Assembly (NCBI RefSeq): GCF_009906835.1
Contig: NZ_CP047652.1
Coordinates: forward strand, 1,426,001-1,490,000
From: Aristophania vespae
GTDB taxonomy: Bacteria > Pseudomonadota > Alphaproteobacteria > Acetobacterales > Acetobacteraceae
Length of the DNA: 64,000 bases
Direction: 5' to 3'
The notes under the pieces are model-generated. The model was not told the DNA's origin, searched no databases, and saw only the letters and a program-made list of their open reading frames with translations. Positions within the stretch are counted from its first letter, which is position 1. The number at the start of each line of letters is the position of its first letter. The position numbers were made by a program, and so were the translations under genes. Below are positions 47,791 through 58,801 of this stretch, in pieces.

Positions 47791-50228
47791 TTATTTATCA
47801 TCCAGTCTATAAGCGATGACATAATCTCCGCGGTCAGGAGATTGGCGAGCGCCTCCGGCTGAAATCAAAATATACTGCTTATGGGTCTTGGGCGATATGT
47901 AAGACATTGGTCCACCCTGGCTTCCTACAGGTAAACGTGCCTTCCAGACTTCCTTACCTGTCGCACTGTCAAAAGCTCTCAAATAATAATCTTGAGTACC
48001 AGCAATGAAAACAAGACCGCCTTTTGTGGTTAGAGTACCCCCCAAAGTTGGCATACCGACGGGCATTTTTGCGTGCATTTTAATACCAAAAGGTCCTGTA
48101 TCCTGCACTGTGCCGACAGGTACTTGCCACACAATTTTATGACTCTTCATATCAATTGCTGAAAGCGTACCAAAAGGAGGCTTCTGGCAAGGAATTTGCA
48201 ATGGAGACATAAAGCGGTTTTTCACAACAGAATAGGGTGTTCCTTTTAAAGGCACAGCTCCCATACCTGCATTGACTGATTCGCCACCTTCATTTTCTGC
48301 CGCCACGGGGCCAGAATTTTTAACCATGCGCACCCACAACCCAAGGCGCATATCATTGACAAAGATATAATTATGTTCTGGGTCTGCTGAAATTCCGCCC
48401 CAGTTCATACCACCCAGAGAGCCAGGAAAGCTTAGTGACGTATCTGTTCCTGGAGGGGTAAATAACCCTGAATAGCGCATTGATTTAAAGGAAATGCGAC
48501 AGGCCAGCTGATCAAAAGGTGTAGCCCCCACATATCAGACTCAGTAAGAGGTCCTGCTCCAATCTGGGGCATACCAACTGAGAAAGGCTGAGTTTTTGAA
48601 TATTGCTCTCCAGGAATATCAGCTGAAGGAACAGGAAGTTCTTTCACATCTGTTAAGGGTTTGCCTGTATGGCGATCCAGAACAAAAATCTGACCGGCTT
48701 TTGTACCGAATACGACCGCGGCTTTTTTCCCTTCTGCAGTTGGAACATCAATTAAAGAAGGCTGCATAGGAATATCAAAGTCCCATAGATCATTATGGAC
48801 TGTTTGATAAACCCAACGCTCTTTGCCCGTGTTCGCATCTAACGCTAAAATAGAAGTCGCATATTTATGGTCTTCGGCTGTACGAGGCACACCCCAAAGA
48901 TCAACAGATGAGCTCCCCATAGGGATAAAAACAACATTCATTGAGCTGTCATAAGACATGGGAGCCCAAGAATTAGCAGAACTACGGCGGTAAGTCTCAC
49001 CCGGTGCTAATTTATGATTAGGATCAGGGTTACGAGCATCAAAAGCCCAAGCCAGCTTCCCAGTCATGACATCGTAACCGCGAATGACTCCCCCAGGCAT
49101 ATCAGTACTGACATTGTCAGCAACGCGTCCCCCAACGACAACTGTTTTACCAGCAGCGATTGGTGGCGATGTTACCTGATATTGTGGATCTGGTGCAGCT
49201 CCTAAACCTTGCAGAAGGTCAACTGTACCTTTATCCCCAAAATCTTCACAAAGTGAGCCATTATCAGCATCTAACGCAATTAAGCGAGCATCTGTTGTAT
49301 TTACAAATAGTCTACGCTGACATTGCGTTTGTGATGGCTGAACGTCGGATTTAGGAGCCGAACTCAATGAGGTGCCGTCTGTGTTGCCACTCTCTTTTGG
49401 AGCTGTTGCCACATCATAATAAGCCAAGCCACGGCAACGCTGCCAAATCTTGGATTTGCTGTTAATGGCTGCTTTCCAGATTGATTTTCCCGTATCAACA
49501 TCCACAGCAATTACATTATTATGGGGTGTGCAAAGGAATATTTTATCCCCAATTTGTAATGGCGTTTGCTGATCTTCTGCACCATTGCCATCAGGGCTTA
49601 TGGCAATATCACCTGTACGGAAAACCCAAGCCTTGTGAAGCTTTGAAACATTCTTGAGATTAATCTCTGAAAAGGGAACGTAACGGCTGCCACCTTCATC
49701 ACGTCCGTAAGAAGACCAATCACCCTGGCCATCTTTTGCCTGGGATAAGGGAAACCCAGTTAACGGGCCAGCCACAGGAGGATGTGGTACAAACATCCCC
49801 CAGACTGTCACTAACAAACCTAGAGCTGTTAGCCATGCACCTGCCCAGGATAATTTTCTAGCTTCTTTTTTTCCACGAGCCTGTCTCAAATAAGGAAGCA
49901 CGATGAAAAAAACGAGCAATAGGACAGAAGGCATCATTAAGCGGGAAATTAATGGCCAAAAATCGAAGCCTGCATCCCAAATGGCCCATATCACACTTGT
50001 GACATAAAAGAACAAAAAGAGCCAAAATGCTTTATCACTCCGCTTAATAAGATAAGCAGATGAGAGAAACAAAATGATGCTCTCTAAAATAAAATACGAA
50101 CTTCCTCCCAGAGAGAGCAACCACCCTCCCCCTATAAGGAAATAAAGCCCCGTTAGCCCTAATACAGCTGCAAGAACCCAAGTTAAAAATAAATTAAGGC
50201 GCGTAAACAAACGAGCAGACGGTGGCAC
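47791..50228 (-). CDS. gcd: Membrane-bound PQQ-dependent glucose dehydrogenase (frame broken)
   Basis: Gcd oxidises glucose to gluconolactone in the periplasm and passes electrons to ubiquinone. The GTG start at 50228 follows AGGAGA. Five N-terminal membrane helices (to about residue 140) lead into a PQQ beta-propeller with GDWSSYGRDEGGSRYVPFSEIN, WAFDARNPDPNH, YQTVHNDLWDFD and DRHTGKPL. The first frame reads LTESDMWGLHLL and stops at 48432. The next continues GATPFDQLACRISFKSMRYSG, through the last blades, to 47791. One base added at CCCCC (48525-48529) restores SDMWGATPFDQ and an 812-residue protein. It is divergent from a TetR gene with a shared operator. Confidence 0.93.
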
Positions 50229-50294
50229 TATCTTCTCCTAACCCTGTGGTAAAATCTTTTAACCAAAAAATAATAATTTTCACCACATTAACTG

Positions 50295-50310
50295 ACTAAC
50301 TATTTAGTTT
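50295..50310. promoter_or_regulatory. Operator candidate between gcd and tetR
   Basis: ACTAACTATTTAGTTT contains the palindrome AACTATTTAGTT. The same pattern (ACTAACTAnnTAGTTw) is repeated at 51181-51196 before oprB. It lies in the divergent gap between gcd (67 bases away) and the TetR gene, where it could control both. Confidence 0.65.
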
Positions 50311-50448
50311 CTAGTGCATATGACAGCTCACAAGCTGAACCAAATAATATATTAAGGCCAAGACTTCAAATTGTCGTGACCATATAGAATGTGATAACGC
50401 TACAGCCAGAAACAGCTTTCATTTACCTTGATAATGAAAGAGAAGGTC

Positions 50449-51087
50449 ATGGTAGAACATTTTTCTCACATACGTGATTCAGACCAAACCAGGCAAAATA
50501 TCCTGGATGTAGCACTAAAAGAATTTGCAAAATTTGGCCTTGCTGGCGCTCGCGTAGACAGAATCGCCAAGGAAATGAACACAACTAAGGGCATGATCTA
50601 TTATTATTTCAAAGATAAAGAAGGTTTGTATAAAGCGGTATTAGAACGAATTTACCCTTGTCTCCGTGCTGAAGAACAAGACCTGTCACTTTCAGAGCTT
50701 GACCCAATCGCAGCCCTGGAACGAATCATTGATTTTACAATAGATTATCACGAACAACATAGTGACTTCGTCCGCATTGTAATGATCGAAAATATTAATA
50801 ATGCAGAATATTTACGCCAAACCGGAATTGATAGTACTATAAGCTATGTTATTTTACTTACCTTAGGCGACATAATACGTAGAGGCTGTGAAAGTGGTAT
50901 ATTTAAACGTGATATCACGCCAGTTGATCTACATATTCTTTACACGTCATTCAGCTTTTACCGTATAAGCAACGCATCTACTGTCAGTTCTGTTCTTGGG
51001 TTAAATACCCTGAATGCCGTTAACAGCAAGCGCCATCGGCAAATGATCAAAGATAGCGTCAGAGCCTATATGACGAGTGCGGCTTGA
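50449..51087 (+). CDS. TetR-family regulator of the gcd-oprB region
   Basis: About 212 residues. The N-terminal HTH is TRQNILDVALKEFAKFGLAGARVDRIAKEMNTTKGMIYYYFKDKEGLY. The C-terminal domain (HEQHSDFVRIVMIENINNAEYL) resembles RutR/YfiR-like TetR proteins. The ATG at 50449 is used because GAAGG lies just upstream; in-frame ATG at 50434 or TTG at 50428 are alternatives. It is divergent from gcd and precedes oprB, with a shared palindrome upstream of each, which suggests it represses its own gene, gcd and the porin. The ligand is unknown. Confidence 0.9.
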   Translation: MVEHFSHIRDSDQTRQNILDVALKEFAKFGLAGARVDRIAKEMNTTKGMIYYYFKDKEGLYKAVLERIYPCLRAEEQDLSLSELDPIAALERIIDFTIDYHEQHSDFVRIVMIENINNAEYLRQTGIDSTISYVILLTLGDIIRRGCESGIFKRDITPVDLHILYTSFSFYRISNASTVSSVLGLNTLNAVNSKRHRQMIKDSVRAYMTSAA

Positions 51088-51180
51088 TAATAGACATTTA
51101 TTTTTAGTGCAATTTTAAGATTTGCATCACAAAAGTGTGACTTTCAGCTTTTTTCTTTATAGCTTGTCGGCATTTCTATA

Positions 51181-51196
51181 ACTAACTAGATAGTTA
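51181..51196. promoter_or_regulatory. Operator candidate upstream of oprB
   Basis: ACTAACTAGATAGTTA matches the site upstream of tetR/gcd (ACTAACTAnnTAGTTw). It is the core of a longer near-palindrome, ATAACTAACTAGATAGTTAT (51179-51198), with arms ATAACTA/TAGTTAT. It lies about 115 bases before the likely oprB start. Confidence 0.7.
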
Positions 51197-51312
51197 TTTC
51201 GTTAACCAGCCGGTAAGATGTGTCCTTAATGATTTTCTGTCAAAAGATGTTAAAATTCCATGCTTTTAATGGCTCAAACAGTCACTATGCCCCACATGCT
51301 ATTTATAACTTC

Positions 51313-52749
<1,437 letters not shown>

Positions 52750-52754
52750 GATAT

Positions 52755-53456
52755 TTATGGCGATATTTGGACTTCTTGATGTTTCTGAGCCAAATAAGCA
52801 TTAACTTCGCATAAAATGCTATGCAGTATTTTTGAAGGTGTGTTTTCCAAATAGTCCTTTATCGCATAGCAGCTTCCTGGAAATTCCAGCGATAATGACC
52901 GTCTTAACCAAAAGGATGCGTCATTATATTCTTTTTTCTCGGCAGCCAGGCGGCCCCTATTAAAGGCCGCCCAACAGTCTCCTCCTTCGGCACCAGCGGT
53001 AAAATAAAGACAGGCCGCATCAAAATCTTTTTTACCGGTAACCATTCCCTGCTCATGCAAAATACCCAGCATATTGAGCGCTTTATTAACCCCTCTCTGG
53101 GCAGCAAGGACATAATGGGCAAAAGCCTGCTTAGGATCACAAGCCACACCATCACCAGAAAGATAAAGATCAGCTAAATTAAAGTTGGCCCATCCCTCAC
53201 CTTTTTGCGCCGCATAATCAAAATATTTTATTGCCTGTGTGGGATTACGCTTTACACCCCATCCTCGTTCATAGGCACGGCCAAGCATATTCAAAGCCTT
53301 AGCTCGACCACTACGTGCCGCCAGGGCAAACATCTCAAAAGCATGACGATCATCACCCTTATTAAGAGATATTTGCCCTAATAAGAGCTGTAGCTCTACG
53401 TGATCAAGATCTTTTAAGCTGGGGGCACAAGCCCCCATCTCACGACCATCTTTCAT
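52755..53456 (-). CDS. Sel1-like repeat protein of the iron island
   Basis: 233 residues of tandem Sel1 repeats (alpha-alpha hairpins of about 36 residues, for example AKALNMLGRAYERGWGVKRNPTQAIKYFDYAAQKG and ANFNLADLYLSGDGVACDPKQAFAHYVLAAQRG). At least four are visible, and no signal peptide is seen. The ATG overlaps the stop of the receptor gene (TAATG), implying coupling. A Sel1-repeat gene next to a TonB siderophore receptor and PiuC-type hydroxylase is a known arrangement in other Proteobacteria; its role is not known. Confidence 0.85.
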   Translation of the reverse strand: MKDGREMGACAPSLKDLDHVELQLLLGQISLNKGDDRHAFEMFALAARSGRAKALNMLGRAYERGWGVKRNPTQAIKYFDYAAQKGEGWANFNLADLYLSGDGVACDPKQAFAHYVLAAQRGVNKALNMLGILHEQGMVTGKKDFDAACLYFTAGAEGGDCWAAFNRGRLAAEKKEYNDASFWLRRSLSLEFPGSCYAIKDYLENTPSKILHSILCEVNAYLAQKHQEVQISP

Positions 53457-55753
53457 TAGAAAGAAAGACCCACATTGCCAATAAAAGCACGCCCTGGAGC
53501 CGGCGTAGCACGGCTTGTGCTGAAAGAAGACGCATAATTCAAATGGTTGGTAAGGTTAGTTGCATTAAGTGAAACACGATAACGCTCTGTTTCCCATGAA
53601 ACCATCCCATTTAATGAGAATTGGTAAGGAATCCGGGCTACGTTATCAAAGTCACCATTGGCCCAACTTGCTGAGGAATATTGTGCTCCACCTGCTATTT
53701 TCAGGTGCCCATAGGCCGGATCAAAGAGATGACTTGATAGGTCATATGACGTCCATAAAGAGAAGTTATTACGTGGCGCACCAGCGGCTTCCTTGCCGTG
53801 ATATTCTGAGCCCTGTTTAAGCTTGATTTTGCTATCCATCCAGGAATAGGCACCATATATATCCCAGTTATCTGTGATTTTACCGCTTAAACTAACTTCG
53901 ACACCACGAGTACGCAGACCAACACCAGAATCAATAAAACCTGAGACCACATCTCCCGCCTCGTTATAATAATAGGAATTACTTTGATTGATCTGGAAGA
54001 ACGCAACGCCAAGCCCTAAACGTTTATTGAAGAAATCGGTTTTATTCCCAAATTCAAATAAGTCACTACGTTGTGGGTTATAATCAGCACCATTTTGCGG
54101 CGTATCATCCTGTATGATCGTAACCTGAGAAGAAATGTCTGTACCAATAGGTTTATATGAACGCGAGAAGGTGAAGTAAAAAGATGAGTCTTTAAACGGG
54201 GTATAAACAATACTTCCTGAGGGACTCCAACGGTCAGCACTTTGTCTTTGACGTGGTACATATTCTGGGTTGAGTTGGTAACCTTTAATACTGGACGTAA
54301 ATGCATCCCAACGCACTGTTCCAAAAAGGGCTAATTGTTTGGTTAGCTGAATATGGTCAGATAAGAATAATCCGACATCGCGTTGATCTGAATTTGCTTT
54401 TTTAGAGTCTGGAAAGCGGATATAGGCCCCATTAGATGAATGAGAAGGATTTCTGATCGTCTGATTATTAACACGCCCATACCATGTTCCCGCATAACGG
54501 TCTTCATCCTGGTAATTGACGTCAACGCCAAACTTCAAATCATGTTTAATCATTGCTGTTTTGAAACGGGCGTTACCCATAATAACATTTTCTACGCCCC
54601 ATCCCTTTGAAAGATAGGCTGTACCACCCACAGCAGTATATCTTGTTGCTGGATTACCACCATTTAAAAAGTCATTAACACATTGAGGAGTGCTACAAGC
54701 CCCAACAGATGTAGCACCGTAATTACGCTCGTAATGTGTAAAACGCGTGCTGTTGGTTAATGTAAACCAGGAAGACAGTTCTGATTTAAGACTTGATGTC
54801 AAACTATGAATATCAGAATTGTCACGATCAGCATCACGAGCATAAGTCGTGTTACGATCAAGACCTGCACTTGTAATAGGCTTATACCTGCCATTTGGCA
54901 TTTTGATCATGCCAACACCATAATCAGGCATCGCATCAGTATGAAGCCAGCGCCAGTTTAGATGCCAGGATGTCTTACTATGTAAACCCAATCCTAGATC
55001 AACTGCTGAGCCATAGCGATTTGAATAAACATAATCACGCCCAACAACACCGCTCCTATTATACATCCCGTTAACACGCAGAGCGACATCGTGATTAATT
55101 TGATAGTTCACATCGCCTTGGCCGCGATACATGTCGCCATTACCAAAGCTTTGATCAAAATTATAAAATGTTCCTGAACGCGCTTTTTTAAGGGATTCAT
55201 TAATTAATCCCCCTAAGTTAGCAGCCCCAAAATATTCACCCGCAGGGCCTTTAATAACCTCTACATTTTCAACATCGAAAATATCGCGTGTATAAGTACC
55301 AAAATCTTTTAAACCATCTGTATAAATATCACCCCTGGCTTGTTGCCCACGTATACGAAACTGGTCACCATTGAGTCCCCCGCGCCCCTCGCCACTTGAA
55401 AGGGTAATGCCAGGAACGTTAGCCAAAGCCTGGTCTAATGTATAAAGACGTTGCTCTTTAATAATCTCTTTTGGAACGACATTAATAACTTGAGGTGTGT
55501 CACGCACAGAAAGAGGCATACGACCAATATCAAGCTTTGTAGCATTAATATTCGGGATATCATTTTCCTGCTTATTTTCACCACGCACACGCAATGAAGG
55601 CAGCTTTATGCTTTCATCATTCGCAGCAGGATCAGTCTCTAATTTCTGAGCTTCAGCTTCGCTCTCAGTTAAACTAATACCAGCTGTTACACCCAAAACC
55701 ACAGCCGCCCCAAAACGCACTGCCGGCTTATATGTCTTGCTAAACCGCTCCAT
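53456..55753 (-). CDS. TonB-dependent siderophore receptor, Fiu/PiuA-like
   Basis: An outer-membrane ferric-siderophore receptor of about 765 residues. The ATG at 55753 follows GGGGAGAG and begins a signal peptide (MERFSKTYKPAVRFGAAVVL). Plug-domain motifs are RMPLSVRDTPQVINVVPKEI, TLDQALANVPGITLSSGEGRGG, DQFRIRGQQARGDIYTDGL and VEVIKGPAGEYFGAANLGGLIN. The barrel ends FIGNVGLSF with the terminal Phe. Catecholate siderophores are favoured because of the neighbouring PiuC-type and Sel1 genes, as in fiu/piu clusters; the substrate is inferred. A Fur-box-like site lies upstream. Confidence 0.9.
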   Translation of the reverse strand: MERFSKTYKPAVRFGAAVVLGVTAGISLTESEAEAQKLETDPAANDESIKLPSLRVRGENKQENDIPNINATKLDIGRMPLSVRDTPQVINVVPKEIIKEQRLYTLDQALANVPGITLSSGEGRGGLNGDQFRIRGQQARGDIYTDGLKDFGTYTRDIFDVENVEVIKGPAGEYFGAANLGGLINESLKKARSGTFYNFDQSFGNGDMYRGQGDVNYQINHDVALRVNGMYNRSGVVGRDYVYSNRYGSAVDLGLGLHSKTSWHLNWRWLHTDAMPDYGVGMIKMPNGRYKPITSAGLDRNTTYARDADRDNSDIHSLTSSLKSELSSWFTLTNSTRFTHYERNYGATSVGACSTPQCVNDFLNGGNPATRYTAVGGTAYLSKGWGVENVIMGNARFKTAMIKHDLKFGVDVNYQDEDRYAGTWYGRVNNQTIRNPSHSSNGAYIRFPDSKKANSDQRDVGLFLSDHIQLTKQLALFGTVRWDAFTSSIKGYQLNPEYVPRQRQSADRWSPSGSIVYTPFKDSSFYFTFSRSYKPIGTDISSQVTIIQDDTPQNGADYNPQRSDLFEFGNKTDFFNKRLGLGVAFFQINQSNSYYYNEAGDVVSGFIDSGVGLRTRGVEVSLSGKITDNWDIYGAYSWMDSKIKLKQGSEYHGKEAAGAPRNNFSLWTSYDLSSHLFDPAYGHLKIAGGAQYSSASWANGDFDNVARIPYQFSLNGMVSWETERYRVSLNATNLTNHLNYASSFSTSRATPAPGRAFIGNVGLSF

Positions 55754-55825
55754 TGTCTCTCCCCAGAATGAAACCATTCCCTAACTTGTTAAGACATTAA
55801 AAATAAGTAACCTAAATTCCTATAA

Positions 55826-55846
55826 TGAGATTAAGAGTTATTCTCA
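55826..55846. promoter_or_regulatory. Fur-box-like palindrome upstream of the receptor
   Basis: TGAGA and TCTCA arms separated by 11 bases (TTAAGAGTTAT) form an imperfect 21-base palindrome, matching its complement at 16 of 21 positions. It sits 73 bases before the receptor start. The placement and AT-rich form fit iron control by a Fur-type regulator. Confidence 0.5.
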
Positions 55847-55904
55847 ACTAGAATCGATCATAAAATTTTACGTTGTGAAAAAACTTTCCGTTAAACTGTG
55901 TCTT

Positions 55905-56588
55905 TTAAAGCTCAGCCCACCTACGAACTAAATTATGGTAGACAGACGTAAAACCTAAAATAGCGCGGTTATCATCAGGTAATAACTGACGGGCAGACCG
56001 TATAGACTGGTCAAATTCATATAAGAGACTGCGCATTCCATCATCTTTTACCATGGACTGTGTCCAGAAAAACGAAGCCCAGCGGCTCCCTCTGGTGACA
56101 GGACTCACACTATGCAGACTTGTAGAAGGATAAAGCACAAGATCCCCAGCAGGTAGTTTAACCTGATGCGTGCCATATGTGTCTTCGATAACAAGCTCTC
56201 CACCATCATAATCTTCAGGTTCAGTTAAAAATAATGTGGATGAAACGTCTGTCCGAATGCGAAAACCCGTTTCGGGATCGGGACGAATTGCATTATCGAC
56301 GTGAGTGTCGAATTTCATGCCAGTATCATATCGGTTAAAAAGAGGAGGGAAAACCCGCAAAGGTAAAGCTGCACTCGTAAAAATATCGCTTCGGGCAAGA
56401 GCTTTTAAAAGCAGAGTTCCTAACTCACGACTCACTTTAGAATCCTGAGGGATTTGCAAGTTTAATTTTGCTTTAGCTGACTGCTCGCCTGCCGTAATTT
56501 TTCCATCAACCCACTTATCAGCTTCAAGCCTCTGACGAAAATAGGCGACTTCCTCCGGCGATAAAATATTGGGAATATGGATAAGCAT
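55905..56588 (-). CDS. piuC: PiuC/PKHD-type Fe(II)/2-oxoglutarate hydroxylase
   Basis: A PKHD-type dioxygenase commonly linked to siderophore receptors. About 227 residues from the ATG at 56588, which follows AGAGGAGGGG closely; the frame extends 16 residues further. The iron ligands are His and Asp in [11 protein letters not shown] and a distal His in [15 protein letters not shown]; the 2-oxoglutarate Arg follows at TRGSRW. The double-stranded beta-helix core contains [21 protein letters not shown]. It lies upstream of the receptor on the same strand and divergent from exbB. The substrate is not established. Confidence 0.93.
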   Translation of the reverse strand: MLIHIPNILSPEEVAYFRQRLEADKWVDGKITAGEQSAKAKLNLQIPQDSKVSRELGTLLLKALARSDIFTSAALPLRVFPPLFNRYDTGMKFDTHVDNAIRPDPETGFRIRTDVSSTLFLTEPEDYDGGELVIEDTYGTHQVKLPAGDLVLYPSTSLHSVSPVTRGSRWASFFWTQSMVKDDGMRSLLYEFDQSIRSARQLLPDDNRAILGFTSVYHNLVRRWAEL

Positions 56589-56619
56589 CACCCCTCCTCT
56601 GAGACCCAAAACCATATTA

Positions 56620-56652
56620 TGCAATTTCACTTGCAAACGATTCTTAGTTGCA
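56620..56652. promoter_or_regulatory. TGCAA/TTGCA inverted repeats between piuC and exbB
   Basis: Two overlapping inverted repeats share arms TGCAA/TTGCA: 56620-56635 (6-base spacer) and 56632-56652 (11-base spacer). They lie in the divergent gap between piuC and exbB and may bind an iron-responsive regulator. Confidence 0.45.
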
Positions 56653-56744
56653 CAATAAAGATATTTAGTCCATAGAGTTTTTAGCGCCTTTTCAAACGGC
56701 GCTCCTCAAACCACGAAAAGCAATTTTCGGAGATCAACTGCCTT

Positions 56745-57485
56745 ATGCCTGCCACTCCTGCATCTTCAGTTCCTTTTTCCCCCTGGGAGATGTTTCTCAA
56801 TGCGGGATCCCTTGTGCAGGGTGTGATGATCATCCTGGTCATTGCTAGTGTGCTTAGTTGGACCATATTCATCGCCAAATCAGTCGAACTCATATGTGTG
56901 AGGCTTAAACTTCAAAAAGCAGAGCAGCAGATTGAAAAAGCCTCTACTTTTGACATGATAAAAGATGAGACATTAGAGAGCAGAATAGCCCAAACGCTTA
57001 TTATGGCCGCCGAAGCTGAACGCATCCGCTCTAAAGAGCTTTTTGATGATAGTGAGGGTATAAAAGAACGCATTGTTCTTCATCTGGAACGATTAGAAGC
57101 CGCTGAAGGACGTAAGCTCATGAGAGGTACATCCTTTCTGGCAACCACGGGAGCTACTGCACCTTTTATAGGTTTATTCGGTACAGTTTGGGGTATTATG
57201 ACCTCATTCACAGGCATTGCAGCCAGTAAGGCCACTAGCCTCGCCGTTGTTGCCCCAGGCATTGCCGAAGCCCTGCTCGCCACAGCCTTAGGGCTTGTTG
57301 CAGCGATACCGGCAGTTATTATTTATAATCATTTGGCACGCAAAACTGCCTCCTGTCGTGCACAGATAGCTGATTTGACAGCCCTTATTATGCGCCTGAT
57401 TTCTCGTGATTTAAGCCAAAAACAGCATCTATTTCCTAATGGGCGAGTCGTCCCTTTTAATTTGTCACGCCACGCTGGGGAGTAA
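56745..57485 (+). CDS. exbB: ExbB/TolQ-family proton channel subunit
   Basis: ExbB with ExbD uses the proton motive force to energise TonB. 246 residues. Three membrane segments are seen: VQGVMIILVIASVLSWTIFI, a central GTSFLATTGATAPFIGLFGTVWGIMTSF with the family signature, and AEALLATALGLVAAIPAVIIYN. It starts a three-gene set exbB-exbD-tonB, with a six-base gap to exbD. Neighbouring receptor and PiuC genes show that it serves siderophore uptake rather than the Tol system. Confidence 0.93.
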   Translation: MPATPASSVPFSPWEMFLNAGSLVQGVMIILVIASVLSWTIFIAKSVELICVRLKLQKAEQQIEKASTFDMIKDETLESRIAQTLIMAAEAERIRSKELFDDSEGIKERIVLHLERLEAAEGRKLMRGTSFLATTGATAPFIGLFGTVWGIMTSFTGIAASKATSLAVVAPGIAEALLATALGLVAAIPAVIIYNHLARKTASCRAQIADLTALIMRLISRDLSQKQHLFPNGRVVPFNLSRHAGE

Positions 57486-57491
57486 CCAGGC

Positions 57492-57959
57492 ATGATTCGC
57501 ATTCGTCATGCTGATGAGACCGGACAACATTTTAACAAAGGTGAGACCAGTGAGATAAACGTCACACCCTTTATTGATGTAGTTCTGGTACTACTTGTAA
57601 TTTTTATGGTTACAGCTCCTTTAACAACTGTAAATGTACCTGTTGATCTACCATCTTCAACTGAAAAACCAGCACCGCGTCCCGATCATCCAGTTTTTCT
57701 TACTGTCAAAGCCGATCATGGCTTAGCGTTAGGAGACGATGACATTAGTGTCGACGCACTGCCAAGCGCTTTAGAAACAGCAACCAAAGGCAATAAAGAA
57801 GAGCGTATTTTCCTTCGTGCCGACAAAATTGTAGATTACGGCACCCTTATGAGCGTAATGAATAAGCTCCGCAAAGAGGGTTACCTTAAAGTGGCGCTTG
57901 TTAACCTTCAGGGACAAGAAGACCCTTCAGAAAATTCTTCATCCGTGAGCACAAAGTGA
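57492..57959 (+). CDS. exbD: ExbD biopolymer transport protein
   Basis: 155 residues. The single membrane helix contains EINVTPFIDVVLVLLVIFM with the proton-carrying Asp, followed by a periplasmic domain ending LRKEGYLKVALV. Its stop overlaps the tonB GTG start (GTGA), so exbD and tonB are translationally coupled. It partners ExbB upstream. Confidence 0.93.
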   Translation: MIRIRHADETGQHFNKGETSEINVTPFIDVVLVLLVIFMVTAPLTTVNVPVDLPSSTEKPAPRPDHPVFLTVKADHGLALGDDDISVDALPSALETATKGNKEERIFLRADKIVDYGTLMSVMNKLRKEGYLKVALVNLQGQEDPSENSSSVSTK

Positions 57960-58786
57960 ATAGCACGGCAGAAAAAGAACTCATTGCGACAAGTTTTCTT
58001 GATTGGCAAAAAAGCCTTATCAAGCAGAGTAAGCGTGAAGATATTCTTTTGTGGGGCAGTTCTTTTATAGCGGTCTTAACTATCGGCGCCGCACTTCTCT
58101 GGTGGGCCATGCATGTCTCTCCCCCAGAAATTATCATAGATGAACCGCCACCTGCGGCAATCGCTATTGATATGACACCTATGTCTGTAACCACGCCGCC
58201 CCAAGATGTTGCACTTGGCCCTCAGCAAACCCAGTCCCAATCTGAGGCAGCAGAGCAAAAAACACCTGAAATATCTGCCCCGCCATCACCTGCACCTAAC
58301 CCACCCATAGCGGTTCCGAAAGCGCAAAAACCACACAAGGTTGTTAAAAAACGCAAACCCTTGCCTGTGGTAAAAAAATTACCTCCTAAAAATACACCTC
58401 CAGCAGAAACAACAACGGCTCCTCCCTCTACAGAAGCTCCTCCAGCGCCATCACAAGCAGCACCAGCACCGGGCCACTCATCTGCAAAGACATCTCATAA
58501 TCTCGTAACATGGCAGGGCGCAGTTTTAGGGCGTCTTGAAAAATTTAAGCGTTACCCTTCTGAAGCAATGGAAAGTGACCAGGAAGGTGTACCCCATGTT
58601 ACATTCTCAATGGACCGCAATGGCAAAATTATTTCTGTCAAATTAGCCAAAAAATCCGGCCATTCCCTTTTAGATGAAGAGGCTTTGTCGTTACCAAAAC
58701 GAGCCGAACCTCTACCACCTCCCCCGGATACGGTAAAAGGAAACGTCATTACCCTGACTGTACCAATCGAGTTTTATATTCATTGA
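57956..58786 (+). CDS. tonB: TonB energy transducer
   Basis: 276 residues from a GTG start overlapping exbD. A membrane helix near residues 27-50 (LLWGSSFIAVLTIGAALLWW) is followed by a long Pro/Ala/Lys-rich spacer (about 85-180) that crosses the periplasm. The C-terminal TonB domain has VTWQGAVLGRLEKFKRYPSEAM and VKLAKKSGHSLLDEEALSLPKRAEPLPPPP. It energises the receptor encoded at 53-55.8 kb, and probably others. The end is close to the convergent tadA. Confidence 0.94.
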   Translation: MNSTAEKELIATSFLDWQKSLIKQSKREDILLWGSSFIAVLTIGAALLWWAMHVSPPEIIIDEPPPAAIAIDMTPMSVTTPPQDVALGPQQTQSQSEAAEQKTPEISAPPSPAPNPPIAVPKAQKPHKVVKKRKPLPVVKKLPPKNTPPAETTTAPPSTEAPPAPSQAAPAPGHSSAKTSHNLVTWQGAVLGRLEKFKRYPSEAMESDQEGVPHVTFSMDRNGKIISVKLAKKSGHSLLDEEALSLPKRAEPLPPPPDTVKGNVITLTVPIEFYIH

Positions 58787-58801
58787 AAAAATAAATTCCG
58801 A

